37,319 nt of DNA from Aphanocapsa sp. GSE-SYN-MK-11-07L (GTDB lineage Bacteria > Cyanobacteriota > Cyanobacteriia > Thermosynechococcales > Thermosynechococcaceae), in NCBI GenBank assembly GCA_019359715.1, contig JAHHGS010000114.1, positions 1-37,319 on the forward strand, in the 5' to 3' direction. Below, piece after piece: positions 1 through 8,098 of this stretch. The translations under genes were made by a program, and so were the position numbers. The notes below the pieces were generated by a model that was not told the origin of the DNA, ran no database searches, and saw only the letters and a list, made by a program, of their open reading frames with translations. The first letter of the stretch is position 1, and each line of letters starts with the position of its first letter.

Positions 1-108
1 CACCATTTGCTGGAGCGATTTATTTGCAACTTAGACCTAGAACCAAGTCAAATTAAATCCCATCCCAACTACTCAACCCTTTGCAACTACGCTACGATTG
101 CCGCCTAA
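1..108 (+). CDS. C-terminal end of an unidentified protein (partial, cut by window edge)
   Basis: Frame 1 stays open from the first base for 35 codons and ends in TAA at 106-108. The residues look like a genuine protein tail, with a segment LDLEPSQIKSHPNY and the ending NYATIAA. The other two forward frames hit stops within this stretch. I do not recognise the family. Its stop codon overlaps the stop codon of the truncated amylase on the opposite strand (105-107), so the two genes meet tail to tail exactly where the amylase is cut short. Confidence 0.5.
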   Translation, partial: HHLLERFICNLDLEPSQIKSHPNYSTLCNYATIAA

Positions 109-629
109 AACTGTCCGGAGTATTGATTCAAGATGATGTCTAAAATCACGTAAATACCCTCAGCATGGGCAGTTTGCACCAGAGTTTTCAGGTCATCCGC
201 CGTGCCAAAGCGAGGATTCACGGCCAGAAAATCCTGAATGCCGTACCCATGATAGGTTTCTTGGAAGGCTACCTGCTTAAAAATTGGGCTAATCCAAATC
301 GCCGTCACGCCCAGTCGCTTTAAGTAGCCAATCTTACTGGTCAGCCCGTTCAACGTGCCACCCACGTACTTGCCGCCCGCTTCTCGCCAGCGAGCCGCAG
401 CAGCCTCGGTTTTAACCGCGTTACCGCGATCGCCAGCCGCAAACAGCGGCCTAGTGCCAGTTGTGACCCAATTGCCCTGGTTGTCCCGATAGCCTTGCTC
501 TTGCCCATCCGAAAACCGATCCAGCATCAAAAAGTAAAACACCTGATCTTCCCAGGCGATCGGCGACTTGAAGTATCCGTCGCTAGACCGGAAGGATTCT
601 AGATTCAGGTTAGCTAATTGTTTTTCCAC
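105..629 (-). pseudogene. Truncated GH13 alpha-amylase, N-terminal part only
   Basis: This encodes 174 residues of a glycoside hydrolase family 13 alpha-amylase, an enzyme that cleaves alpha-1,4-glucans. Visible landmarks are FYFLMLDRFSDG near residue 30, GGTLNGLTSKIGYLKRLG near 90, the AIWISPIF strand, and conserved region I (DIILN) near residue 165. The family is normally around 500 residues or longer. The catalytic Asp, Glu and Asp of regions II-IV lie beyond the break and are missing. Region I itself is disturbed: the expected N-H-S-G is N-Q-Y-S-G, followed by a stop. A non-functional remnant made by deletion or rearrangement is the likely reading. Confidence 0.8.
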
Positions 630-811
630 ATTGATTCATCCCAAGTGTTAAGTCTGATCGGCTTCGAACTTTATATCGATTTAGCAATATTTCCGAGCTT
701 GATTGACATAAGATAGCCGTACACGATCAACCATGACTGGTTAGCCCCACAAGTTTTTAGGATGCAAAATTTTTTGAATCGTCAACATCATCTAGACAGA
801 GAGAGGTGGAC

Positions 812-1783
812 ATGGATGGCAGTTTAATCCTATCCAATATCCTGAATCCACCCATCCTATTTTTCTTTTTGGGAATGGCTGCTGTTCTGGTCAAGTCTGA
901 TCTAGAGGTGCCGCCCCCGGTGCCAAAGATCCTCTCGCTGTACCTGCTGTTTGCGATCGGGTTTAAGGGCGGGGTTGAACTGGTCAAAAGCGGGGTGACT
1001 CAGGAAGTTCTGCTGACGATGTTAGCCGCCATCTCAATGGCCTGTTTTGTGCCGGTGTATACATTTTTTATCCTCAAATTAAAATTGGATAACTATGATG
1101 CAGCGGCGATCGCCGCCACTTACGGCTCAATTAGTGCGGTTACATTCATCACGGCTAGTGCCTTTTTGACCGGACTGGGGATTCATTTTGATGGTTACAT
1201 GGTAGCCGCCCTCGCCCTGATGGAATCACCAGCGATTATTGTCGGTTTGATCTTGGTCAATCTGTTCAACACCAATGAGAAGCGGGAATTTGCTTGGTCT
1301 GAAGTGCTACGAGACGCCTTCTTGAACAGTTCAGTCTTTCTGCTCGTCGGCAGCTTGCTCATTGGCGTTTTGACTGGGGAGCATGGCTGGCAAGTGTTGG
1401 AACCCTTCGCGCAAGGGTTGTTCTATGGTATCCTCACCTTCTTTTTGCTAGATATGGGGCTTGTCGCTGCCCGAAGAATTAAAGACTTGCAAAAAACGGG
1501 GGTTTTCTTAATCCTATTTGCCATCCTGATTCCTATTCTCAATGCCGGGATTGGATTGTTAATTGCTAAATTTGTAATAAGGATGTCGGAAGGAAACGCA
1601 CTTTTGTTTGCAGTCCTGTGCGCCAGTGCTTCTTACATCGCTGTTCCTGCTGCCATGCGGCTGACGGTGCCCGAAGCCAACCCCAGTTTGTATATTTCAA
1701 CAGCGTTGGCAGTCACCTTCCCGTTCAATATTACAGTAGGAATTCCGCTCTACCTGTATGGAATTGAGCTGTTATGGAGATAA
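812..1783 (+). CDS. sbtA: SbtA-type sodium-dependent bicarbonate transporter
   Basis: This is a 323-residue integral membrane protein of the SbtA family (formerly DUF897), which takes up bicarbonate with sodium at the plasma membrane as part of the CO2-concentrating mechanism. Family-like segments are the N-terminal NPPILFFFLGMAAVLVKSDLE, the GFKGGVEL motif, and repeated Gly/Ala-rich helices with ESPAIIVG in the middle. It is shorter than Synechocystis SbtA (about 374 residues), probably through a shorter cytoplasmic loop. I chose ATG 812 over GTG 806 because GAGAGG at 801-806 is well spaced for it. sbtB follows after 5 nt and a carbonic anhydrase after that, which supports the assignment strongly. 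Confidence 0.92.
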   Translation: MDGSLILSNILNPPILFFFLGMAAVLVKSDLEVPPPVPKILSLYLLFAIGFKGGVELVKSGVTQEVLLTMLAAISMACFVPVYTFFILKLKLDNYDAAAIAATYGSISAVTFITASAFLTGLGIHFDGYMVAALALMESPAIIVGLILVNLFNTNEKREFAWSEVLRDAFLNSSVFLLVGSLLIGVLTGEHGWQVLEPFAQGLFYGILTFFLLDMGLVAARRIKDLQKTGVFLILFAILIPILNAGIGLLIAKFVIRMSEGNALLFAVLCASASYIAVPAAMRLTVPEANPSLYISTALAVTFPFNITVGIPLYLYGIELLWR

Positions 1784-1788
1784 CAAGG

Positions 1789-2100
1789 ATGCACACGGTA
1801 AAAAGAATCGAAATCATTGCCAATTCCTTTGAGCTAGGCAAGATTTTAGAGAGTTTAGACAAGGCGGGTGTTCATAGCCATGCGGTTGTTCGCAATGTGG
1901 CTGGCAAAGGCTTGCGGGAAAGAGGCGAAGACCTAGACATGACGATGCTAGACAACGTCTACATTATTGCTTTCTGTATGCCAGAGCTGATTGAGCCAGT
2001 CATAGAAAATATTAGACCCTTGCTGAATAAGTTTGGCGGCACCTGTTACGTCACAGATGCAATGGAGATTAGCTCCGTCAAATGTGTTGCGTCGCTATGA
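1789..2100 (+). CDS. sbtB: SbtB, PII-like regulator of SbtA
   Basis: This small protein of 103 residues has a PII-like fold; SbtB binds adenine nucleotides and controls SbtA at the membrane. The sequence shows the alternating strand-helix pattern of PII relatives, an AVVRNVAGKG segment in the T-loop region, and no glutamine-sensing PII signature. It lacks the C-terminal Cys-x4-Cys R-loop of Synechocystis SbtB and ends in KCVASL, so redox control through that loop is not expected. ATG 1789 is preferred to ATG 1774 because GGAG at 1776-1779 is spaced for it. It sits directly behind sbtA and must be co-transcribed with it. Confidence 0.88.
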   Translation: MHTVKRIEIIANSFELGKILESLDKAGVHSHAVVRNVAGKGLRERGEDLDMTMLDNVYIIAFCMPELIEPVIENIRPLLNKFGGTCYVTDAMEISSVKCVASL

Positions 2101-2128
2101 GAAAGGCATGAATTTTAGGAAAGGACTG

Positions 2129-2788
2129 ATGCGCCGCAGCTTCCTAAAGCTAGGCGTTGCTGGCTTGCTGGTTGGGCGCACCCCACTCGCCCAGGCGGCT
2201 GAGTTGTCCAATCCCTCTGATCCAGAGGCAGCTCTCCAAAAACTAATGGCGGGGAATCAGCGGTTTAGTCAGCACCAGCCCCTGTACCCCGATCAGTCTC
2301 AAGCTCGCTTGCAGGAGGTTGCTCAAGCCCAACATCCCTTTGCGACCATTCTGAGCTGTGCCGATTCGCGCGCACCGGCTGAGATTATTTTTGATCAGGG
2401 AATTGGAGACATCTTTGATGTCCGAGTGGCTGGCAATATTGCCATTCCTGAGACGATCGGCAGCATTGAGTATGCCGTTGTGCTGCTGGGGACTCCGGTG
2501 CTGATGGTGCTGGGTCACGAGCGATGTGGGGCTGTCACCGCAGCCGTTAAACATGAGGCACTACCGGGTGACATTGGTACGTTTGTGGAGGCAATTTTGC
2601 CCGCTGTTGATCGCGTCAAGTGGCCCTTCGGCGACACCGTGAATCAAGTAGTGACAGCCAATGTGCGCTACCAAATTGAAAAATTGCGGCGATCGCCCCT
2701 GCTCGCCGAGCGGCTGCAATCTGGGCAATTAAAGATCGTGGGTGGCCGCTATGACTTAGATACAGGCAAAGTCAAGATTATTGCCTGA
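2129..2788 (+). CDS. Beta-class carbonic anhydrase with twin-arginine signal
   Basis: This is a beta-carbonic anhydrase that interconverts CO2 and bicarbonate. The zinc ligands are visible as Cys77 and Asp79 in CADSR and His130 and Cys133 in GHERCG. With the ATG at 2129 (AGGA at 2117-2120 upstream) the protein begins MRRSFLKLG, followed by a hydrophobic stretch and an Ala-rich cleavage region (LAQAAEL). This is a good Tat-type export signal, so the enzyme should act in the periplasm or thylakoid lumen, as EcaB does. Placement 28 nt after sbtB suggests it supplies or equilibrates bicarbonate for SbtA. An alternative ATG at 2108 would add seven residues. Confidence 0.88.
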   Translation: MRRSFLKLGVAGLLVGRTPLAQAAELSNPSDPEAALQKLMAGNQRFSQHQPLYPDQSQARLQEVAQAQHPFATILSCADSRAPAEIIFDQGIGDIFDVRVAGNIAIPETIGSIEYAVVLLGTPVLMVLGHERCGAVTAAVKHEALPGDIGTFVEAILPAVDRVKWPFGDTVNQVVTANVRYQIEKLRRSPLLAERLQSGQLKIVGGRYDLDTGKVKIIA

Positions 2789-2892
2789 ACCATCTCTGAA
2801 GCTTGGGTGCAAGCATAAAGCGCTGTGAAGCTGAACGGCTGCAAGAGCGGCTGAGATAATATAAGGTACTCGCGCTGATTGGAGATCGGGCA

Positions 2893-3471
2893 ATGACGGT
2901 TGCAGCTCAAAAAATGACCTTTGCAGAGTTCCTCAGCTATGACGATGGCACGGATGCTGTGTATGAGCTGGAGAATGGAGAACTGATTGCGATGCCAGCA
3001 GAAAGCGACTTGAACCAGAGAATTGCCTCGTATCTGTTTGCTGTGTTGCTGCAATTAGGAGTACCTAGCTATCGTCTCAGGATTGGCATCGAAGTTGCAG
3101 TTAGTGCAAAGCGTCTATCTGTCCGTGTACCTGATTTGACAGTGCTGTCTGAAGAGGGGGCAACTGCCCTAGCAGGAGCAAGTCGATCGCTGGTTTCATT
3201 AGAGATGCCGCCGCCCTGGCTGGTTGTAGAAGTAGTTAGCCCTAACCAAGAAAAGCGAGACTATCGCTACAAGCGGTCTGAGTATGCGGCGCGGGGGATA
3301 ATGGAATATTGGATTGTTGACCCAATCCAGGCGCGGGTGACGGTGCTCGAATGGGTCGAGGGCCTCTATGAAGAACAGGTCTACACGGGGGATAAACAAA
3401 TGATCTCGCCGCTGTTGGGTCGTTTAGAGCTGACGGCTGCCCAGGTTTTGCAAGGAGGCGAAAACGCTTAA
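2893..3471 (+). CDS. Uma2-family (DUF820) restriction-endonuclease-like protein
   Basis: This is a 192-residue member of the Uma2/DUF820 family, a PD-(D/E)xK nuclease-fold group greatly expanded in cyanobacteria and of mostly unknown role. Family features in order are MTFAEFLSY, YELENGELI (first acidic residue), VRVPDLTVL (the PD of the motif), WLVVEVVSP (the ExV part), YRYKRSEYAARGIMEYWIVDP, and a C-terminal VYTG/I-P-L-LGRLELT tail. Core residues appear intact. It stands alone between the carbonic anhydrase and the CorC-like gene, with no restriction-modification partner nearby. Confidence 0.88.
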   Translation: MTVAAQKMTFAEFLSYDDGTDAVYELENGELIAMPAESDLNQRIASYLFAVLLQLGVPSYRLRIGIEVAVSAKRLSVRVPDLTVLSEEGATALAGASRSLVSLEMPPPWLVVEVVSPNQEKRDYRYKRSEYAARGIMEYWIVDPIQARVTVLEWVEGLYEEQVYTGDKQMISPLLGRLELTAAQVLQGGENA

Positions 3472-3607
3472 ACTAGCGGCTTCTGCCTAGACGCCTGCCA
3501 CGGTTGTTTGGATAAGAGACTGGCGATCGCACTTTATAATCACTTTGAAGCATCGTTTTGAGCGTCAGTCCAGAAATGTCTGTTGTTGTAAGTGATTATT
3601 TCTATTT

Positions 3608-4909
3608 ATGAATCCCATGAATCTCGTTCTTCAGATCGGCATTCTGGGAATTTTAATCCTGATTAACGCCTTTTTCGCTGCGGCAGAAATTGCCTTGGTT
3701 TCCGTCAGCGATGCCCGCATCAAGTCTTTGGTCGACCAGGGGAATCGCCGGGCCCGCCTGATTGAGCGCACCACTCAAGACAGCACTCGTTTCCTGGCCA
3801 CAATCCAAATTGGCATTACCCTGGCTGGATTTTTTACGTCTGCGACAGCGGCAGCCGAACTTTCTACCCCAGCGATCGCCCTCCTATCCCCTCTACTGGG
3901 TTCCCTTAGCCGCCCGGTGGGGCTAATTTTGGTCACGGTCGTGATTGCGATGATTTCCTTGATTTTTGGGGAACTGGTTCCGAAGCGCTTGGCCTTGCGA
4001 AACGCCGAAGCGGTTGCTCTATTTTCAATTCAACCGATTTGCTGGCTGGGTCGGTTTACTTCACCGCTGGTCAAATTTCTGAGTGCCAGCACGAACTTAA
4101 TTTTGCGCTTGACAGGTAATCCCCCAAACGAAGAAGAAGGTAGGGTAAGCGTCGAAGAAATTAAGGCGATGGTCGATGCGGCTAGGGTCGGCGGCGCAGT
4201 CGGAGAGCAGCAGCAGCGAATTATCTACGGAGCCGTCGAACTGGCAAATATTACCGTCCGCGCGATTATGGTGCCGAGGGTGCAGATTGAGTATCTCAAG
4301 ACAACCACCTCCATTCACGAAGCGTTTGAGATTGTGGCTCAGAATGCCCATACCCGCCTGCCGGTCTGCGAAGACGACATTGACAGTATTGCGGGTATTC
4401 TGCACGTCAAAGATTTAATTCAACCGATGAGCAATCTACAAGACCCAGCCTTGGACTTATTAGAGCTGATCCGACCCGTCCGCTATGTGCCGGAGACCAA
4501 GACCGTGTCTGAACTGCTGCGAGAAATGCAGCGCGATCGCCTGCATATTGTAATTGTCCGCGATGAGTTTGGCGGTACGGCTGGGCTTGTCACCCTAGAA
4601 GACGTGCTAGAAGAAATTGTCGGTGAAATTCGAGATGAATATGATGCTGAAGAAGAAAAAGAGTTTCGCCGCCTGGATGAGCACAGCGGCATTTTTAAAA
4701 TTCGGGCCAGCATTGCGACGGTTAACAATGAGCTAGATGTTCATCTGCCCCGCGATGAAGCAGCCACTTTAGCAGGTTTGTTTTTAGAAGAACTCCAGCG
4801 TAGCCCCGAACCGGGAGATTTAATCGAGGTTGAACAAATTCAACTGCTAGTCCTAGAAGACGGGCAGCGGGTGCAAGTCACCCGGATTGAAATCGAAGAA
4901 ATTGACTAG
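3608..4909 (+). CDS. CNNM/CorC-family membrane protein (hemolysin-like, DUF21-CBS-CorC)
   Basis: This 433-residue protein has the standard three-part layout: a DUF21 membrane domain (about residues 1-190, several helices, including [19 protein letters not shown] and [12 protein letters not shown]), a CBS pair (about 205-330, with RAIMVPR and [19 protein letters not shown]), and a C-terminal CorC/HlyC domain (about 345-430). Relatives are implicated in magnesium or other divalent-cation export and in tolerance of high metal levels; the hemolysin name is historical. Length and all motifs are normal. It appears monocistronic. Confidence 0.9.
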   Translation: MNPMNLVLQIGILGILILINAFFAAAEIALVSVSDARIKSLVDQGNRRARLIERTTQDSTRFLATIQIGITLAGFFTSATAAAELSTPAIALLSPLLGSLSRPVGLILVTVVIAMISLIFGELVPKRLALRNAEAVALFSIQPICWLGRFTSPLVKFLSASTNLILRLTGNPPNEEEGRVSVEEIKAMVDAARVGGAVGEQQQRIIYGAVELANITVRAIMVPRVQIEYLKTTTSIHEAFEIVAQNAHTRLPVCEDDIDSIAGILHVKDLIQPMSNLQDPALDLLELIRPVRYVPETKTVSELLREMQRDRLHIVIVRDEFGGTAGLVTLEDVLEEIVGEIRDEYDAEEEKEFRRLDEHSGIFKIRASIATVNNELDVHLPRDEAATLAGLFLEELQRSPEPGDLIEVEQIQLLVLEDGQRVQVTRIEIEEID

Positions 4910-5047
4910 TGCAGAACGGCGAAAATAACCATCTAGTCAGAAATCAACAAAAGCAGGTGCTGCTGGTGTTTTTCCTTCTGCCTTCTGCCTTACCACTTCT
5001 GCCATCTTGTACTAGTGCCCTGTCAACCTTGAATTTATGAGTTCTGA

Positions 5048-5120
5048 TGTGTGAATCGCCAACATGGTTGTCAATGGAGCAATGGTAATCTACTCCAAAT
5101 TCAATTTGGCGATTCACACA
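5048..5120. repeat. 15-bp perfect inverted repeat overlapping the end of the parvulin gene
   Basis: TGTGTGAATCGCCAA at 5048-5062 is the exact reverse complement of TTGGCGATTCACACA at 5106-5120, with 43 nt between. The right arm contains the stop codon of the leftward parvulin gene (5114-5116). The structure lies between convergent genes, so a bidirectional transcript-end hairpin or a small mobile-element footprint is possible. No T-run follows it on either strand. Confidence 0.6.
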
Positions 5121-5899
5121 CTGAGATTGATATCGGATTGAGTTTGCATCCTTTGGAGCCAAGTCTCGAAAAATAAATCCAGCACGGTTTCTCTCACGGT
5201 TTGATTAAACTCAGCCGGAAACCATTTTTCAATCTTGATCACGTGCTGACCGAAGCGGGTTTGAATTGGACTAACGATCGCACCTTCCTGCGCTTGGGCG
5301 ATCGCTTGGACAATTTCTGGCATCAGTTCCGCCAGAAAATGAATTCCCATAAATCCGCCGCTTTCTTTAGACTGCTTACCCTTCGAGTGTTCAACTGCCA
5401 GCGCACAGAAAGAAGCCTTTTCCTCGCGCAGTAAGTGAACGATTTTGAGCGCTTCGCTTAAATCAGTGACGAGAATTTGCGATAGTGCTATCCGCCTGTA
5501 GTTGTCACGATTACTGATGTAGTGATCGTCAACCACATCCCCAAACAAATGCACTTTTAATTTCTGGGTGAGTAATTCAATCTTGATCCCTTGAGACCAT
5601 TCTTCGGCACTGATCCGCTGTTGGGTGAGCCATCTCAAGGTTTCCGCAGCCCCTGTCAGCTTATGCTCCAAGCGAAAGGCATCGCCCGCCGCCTGCCACT
5701 CTTCGTCTGAAGCAGTAACATCAAATTTCTCACAGGCTGCCAAAATCAAGGCATCTCGTTCAGCTAAACCTGCAATGTGAGCAATTTTGTGAGCATGACG
5801 CAGGTAAATCAGAATATCTTCGTCAGTTGCGACAGGAATTTCTGGCAGCACAGCGGGTTGCTCAGGCTGTGATTCAATCCTTTCCAATGTTTCTGTCAT
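5114..5899 (-). CDS. PpiC/parvulin-like peptidyl-prolyl isomerase, RiPP operon member
   Basis: This 261-residue protein has an N-terminal helical region (SurA/PrsA-like) and a C-terminal PpiC domain, about residues 135-240, with ALSQILVTD, FCALAVEHSKGKQSKESGG, GAIVSPIQTRFGQHVIKIEKW. Parvulins isomerise prolyl bonds or act as foldases. The first active-site His of the family (in AxHIL) is Gln here, while the second (FGQHVIKI) is kept. There is no signal peptide, so it should be cytoplasmic. A Shine-Dalgarno GGAGAG precedes the ATG. It is last in the leftward RiPP operon, 39 nt after the aldo/keto-reductase-like gene, and a divergent relative sits at the far end of the rightward operon. A folding or escort role for the hydrophobic precursors is inferred. 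Confidence 0.82.
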   Translation of the reverse strand: MTETLERIESQPEQPAVLPEIPVATDEDILIYLRHAHKIAHIAGLAERDALILAACEKFDVTASDEEWQAAGDAFRLEHKLTGAAETLRWLTQQRISAEEWSQGIKIELLTQKLKVHLFGDVVDDHYISNRDNYRRIALSQILVTDLSEALKIVHLLREEKASFCALAVEHSKGKQSKESGGFMGIHFLAELMPEIVQAIAQAQEGAIVSPIQTRFGQHVIKIEKWFPAEFNQTVRETVLDLFFETWLQRMQTQSDINLSV

Positions 5900-5938
5900 A
5901 ACTTAGCTCTCCAAATTATTTCAGGATGGTGAATAACG

Positions 5939-6955
5939 TTAGGTTCGGTAAATTAGCTTTTCCAGGGGAATGTCTTCCGGTTTGAGGCGATCGCGATGCA
6001 AATCACCGTAAATTTTCAGGTATTCCAGTTCGGCCGGGGTGAGCTTACCTGGTTGAACGCCTGCGATCGCGGCATCAATTTCGGCTCGTTGCTGGAGTCC
6101 CATCAAGCAAACATCAACGCAGTTCTGGGATAACGAATAGCGATAGAGGTCTGGAACTGTCGGCTGCCAACACTTTCCTGGCAGTCCCTTTGGAGGATTC
6201 CAGAGCACCCCCGTGTGAGAGCCAGCAGACTTAAAGGTGACGATGCCTGGTCGATTTGGGTCTTCGGCATTTAGATGTTGGAAGACTTCGGTTTGAGCCG
6301 TGCGATGGGCTGCGTTATGCCTCACCATGACTACGTCTAGGAGAGAACTGTTGAGCCAGTCATGGGCCAGATTTAAGTCATGAAAAGAGGCTCCTACGTA
6401 GCGCACCGCACCCATTTTCTTTAAGCGCTCTGAGGTACCAGCAATTCGCTCTATCATTCGTTGATAGACCGAATTTGCACCTCTCAAATCAGGAGAAAGC
6501 TGCAAGCATTGATTCAGTGCAGAACCATCGTTAGATCCAATCCAACCCCAAAACAACACATCAATGTAATCGATGCCAAGATCATGAAATTGGTCGAATA
6601 GAGCCGAGGCAGCGACTTCTGGACTCTTAATATAAGTCACTGTTGCCAGAACAACTTGCTCACGAACTGATGAACCACGCCCACATAGATGACGCAGCCC
6701 CCCCGCCATTTTTTGGTAGAGAAAGTGGTGCAAATCGCTGGAGTAAAAGAAGAAGTTAATTCCCTGGTCAAAGGCGTAGAGCGTATCCTGGCTGGAAATG
6801 CCACCGCCACCGCCCAATCCCAAACAACTGACTGTTAAATCTGTCCGACCCAGTTTGCGATAAAACGATAAATCTGATTCAGGAAAGGTGGGACGATTAA
6901 TTCTAAGGTCTTCTACGACTGCAACGGGTTGAGGTGCTAGATCTGCGATTCTCAT
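5939..6955 (-). CDS. Aldo/keto reductase-fold protein with degenerate catalytic site
   Basis: This 338-residue protein matches the aldo/keto reductase fold: YRKLGRTDLTVSCLGLGGGG at the N-terminus, a GINFF strand, LGIDYIDVLFWGW, the RYVGASFHD strand and a C-terminal LT-x-AELEYLKIYGD helix. The catalytic Asp-Tyr-Lys-His tetrad of the family is hard to find. The usual FFDTA is FFFYSS, the Lys strand reads VVLATVTYIK, and the usual His after DYIDL is replaced by Trp. It may therefore be a binding protein or use different chemistry. Its ATG overlaps the stop of the HopA1-like gene (ATGA at 6952-6955), so the two are translationally coupled. Reduction of dehydro residues, as LxmJ does in lexapeptide, is one hypothesis only. 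Confidence 0.75.
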   Translation of the reverse strand: MRIADLAPQPVAVVEDLRINRPTFPESDLSFYRKLGRTDLTVSCLGLGGGGGISSQDTLYAFDQGINFFFYSSDLHHFLYQKMAGGLRHLCGRGSSVREQVVLATVTYIKSPEVAASALFDQFHDLGIDYIDVLFWGWIGSNDGSALNQCLQLSPDLRGANSVYQRMIERIAGTSERLKKMGAVRYVGASFHDLNLAHDWLNSSLLDVVMVRHNAAHRTAQTEVFQHLNAEDPNRPGIVTFKSAGSHTGVLWNPPKGLPGKCWQPTVPDLYRYSLSQNCVDVCLMGLQQRAEIDAAIAGVQPGKLTPAELEYLKIYGDLHRDRLKPEDIPLEKLIYRT

Positions 6956-8064
6956 GAGTCAAATGGGGTGTAAATATCCTCTGACTTGGCATTCAAATAG
7001 GGGTACAGCAAGTCAATTCCGAGTAGAGAGAACTGCTGGCGAATTGCCACCATTCGTGCTTCGGGAGAGTGATCGCCTTTTCGTCCAGCTTCCAGCAAGC
7101 CGTTGGTAACAATCTGGCAGCGATTCATGCCAAAGCTTTCTTGAGCCGCAAACTTCTGGTCAGGTTCTTCTGCCAGGGCTAATCCGGGGGCGAGTCGCTT
7201 GGTGAACAGAGGTATTTCTGGCTGAAACTGTGCCTGGCTCTCCGTATAAACAATTTGCACAACCTGCCGCACAGTTTCGTAGTCGCTCTTGTCGAAGTAG
7301 AGAACGCCAGAGTCGTAGCGATCGTAGTCCGAGGGGTTGTATAACACCTTGAATGTAAAGGGAGAAAGGGTTTCATTCAATTTCTCCGTCAGTCCTGCCA
7401 TGACTGATACTGCTCCTTCAGCCGTTAAGTTGAAATAGATGCGGACAAGATCAGAGTGATCCGCATTGCGAGGGCCGGTTCCAGCATTGCTGACTGCCTG
7501 GTAGAAACCGTTTTGGACTAAATTGCGAGGCATCCGAATGCTAACCAAATCGCCGATCTCAACAGATTGATCGGGCAATTCTAGGTGGTGATCGCGATCG
7601 ATATGCAGGGTCAGTCCCTCCTTCGTGACGGCCAGAGCGCCATCAGTTTCCTCTCGCACGACGCACCAACCTGAATTGAAATACCCCTTTCCTTGGTTGC
7701 TCTCATGCAAACGAGCCGAAAATTCTAGATCGACCCCCATCACTGTATTGTTCGCTAAGTCTCGATTAAGATTTTCAGCATCGATCTCTAAAGTTGATCG
7801 CATAGAGCCGTTGTAATAAATGCCGTAGAGAAAACTGCGAACTTGCAGGCTCAAATACTTGTTCTGCAAGTCTAAAGGCACCTGCCGAAACCGTTCCACT
7901 ACTTCAGGAGGAAGTTCCAGCGGTTTGAAATCTGGATGGCTGACACAAAAATTGGACTGAATCTGAACCTGTTTGACAATATCTTCCAGGGTCTCCAGTA
8001 AGCTCTCAGCCGGATAAACTGGCAACTGATTTTGCAGCGAATTCAGTAATTGCATAGAATTCAT
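6952..8064 (-). CDS. HopA1-family protein, putative class V-type lyase
   Basis: This protein of about 370 residues belongs to the HopA1 type III effector family. Recognisable parts are YLSLQVRSFLYGIYYNGS, GYFNSGWCVV, LVRIYFNLTAEGAVSVM, PFTFKVLYNPSDYDRYDSGVLYF (split by me), PLFTKRLAPGLALAEEP and a SFGMNRCQIVTNGLLEA block near the end. In RiPP clusters such proteins (LxmY, TvaD-like) partner an APH-like kinase and are thought to eliminate phosphate from phospho-Ser/Thr and/or form thioether rings. It lies between exactly such a kinase and the reductase-fold gene. The start is uncertain: ATG 8064 or 8055 are both weakly preceded by ribosome-binding signals, and an upstream in-frame codon at 8145 would overlap the kinase gene. 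Confidence 0.82.
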   Translation of the reverse strand: MNSMQLLNSLQNQLPVYPAESLLETLEDIVKQVQIQSNFCVSHPDFKPLELPPEVVERFRQVPLDLQNKYLSLQVRSFLYGIYYNGSMRSTLEIDAENLNRDLANNTVMGVDLEFSARLHESNQGKGYFNSGWCVVREETDGALAVTKEGLTLHIDRDHHLELPDQSVEIGDLVSIRMPRNLVQNGFYQAVSNAGTGPRNADHSDLVRIYFNLTAEGAVSVMAGLTEKLNETLSPFTFKVLYNPSDYDRYDSGVLYFDKSDYETVRQVVQIVYTESQAQFQPEIPLFTKRLAPGLALAEEPDQKFAAQESFGMNRCQIVTNGLLEAGRKGDHSPEARMVAIRQQFSLLGIDLLYPYLNAKSEDIYTPFDS

Positions 8065-8098
8065 TAATTGGATAAAAGTTAAGTAATCGCTAAAAAAC

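Noticed and set aside
703..708. TTGACA as the -35 box of the sbtA promoter
   Set aside because: No acceptable -10 box is found 16-18 nt downstream.
4970..5000. CTTCTGCC repeats near 4975-5003 as a CRISPR or regulatory array
   Set aside because: Only a few imperfect short repeats with no spacer pattern.
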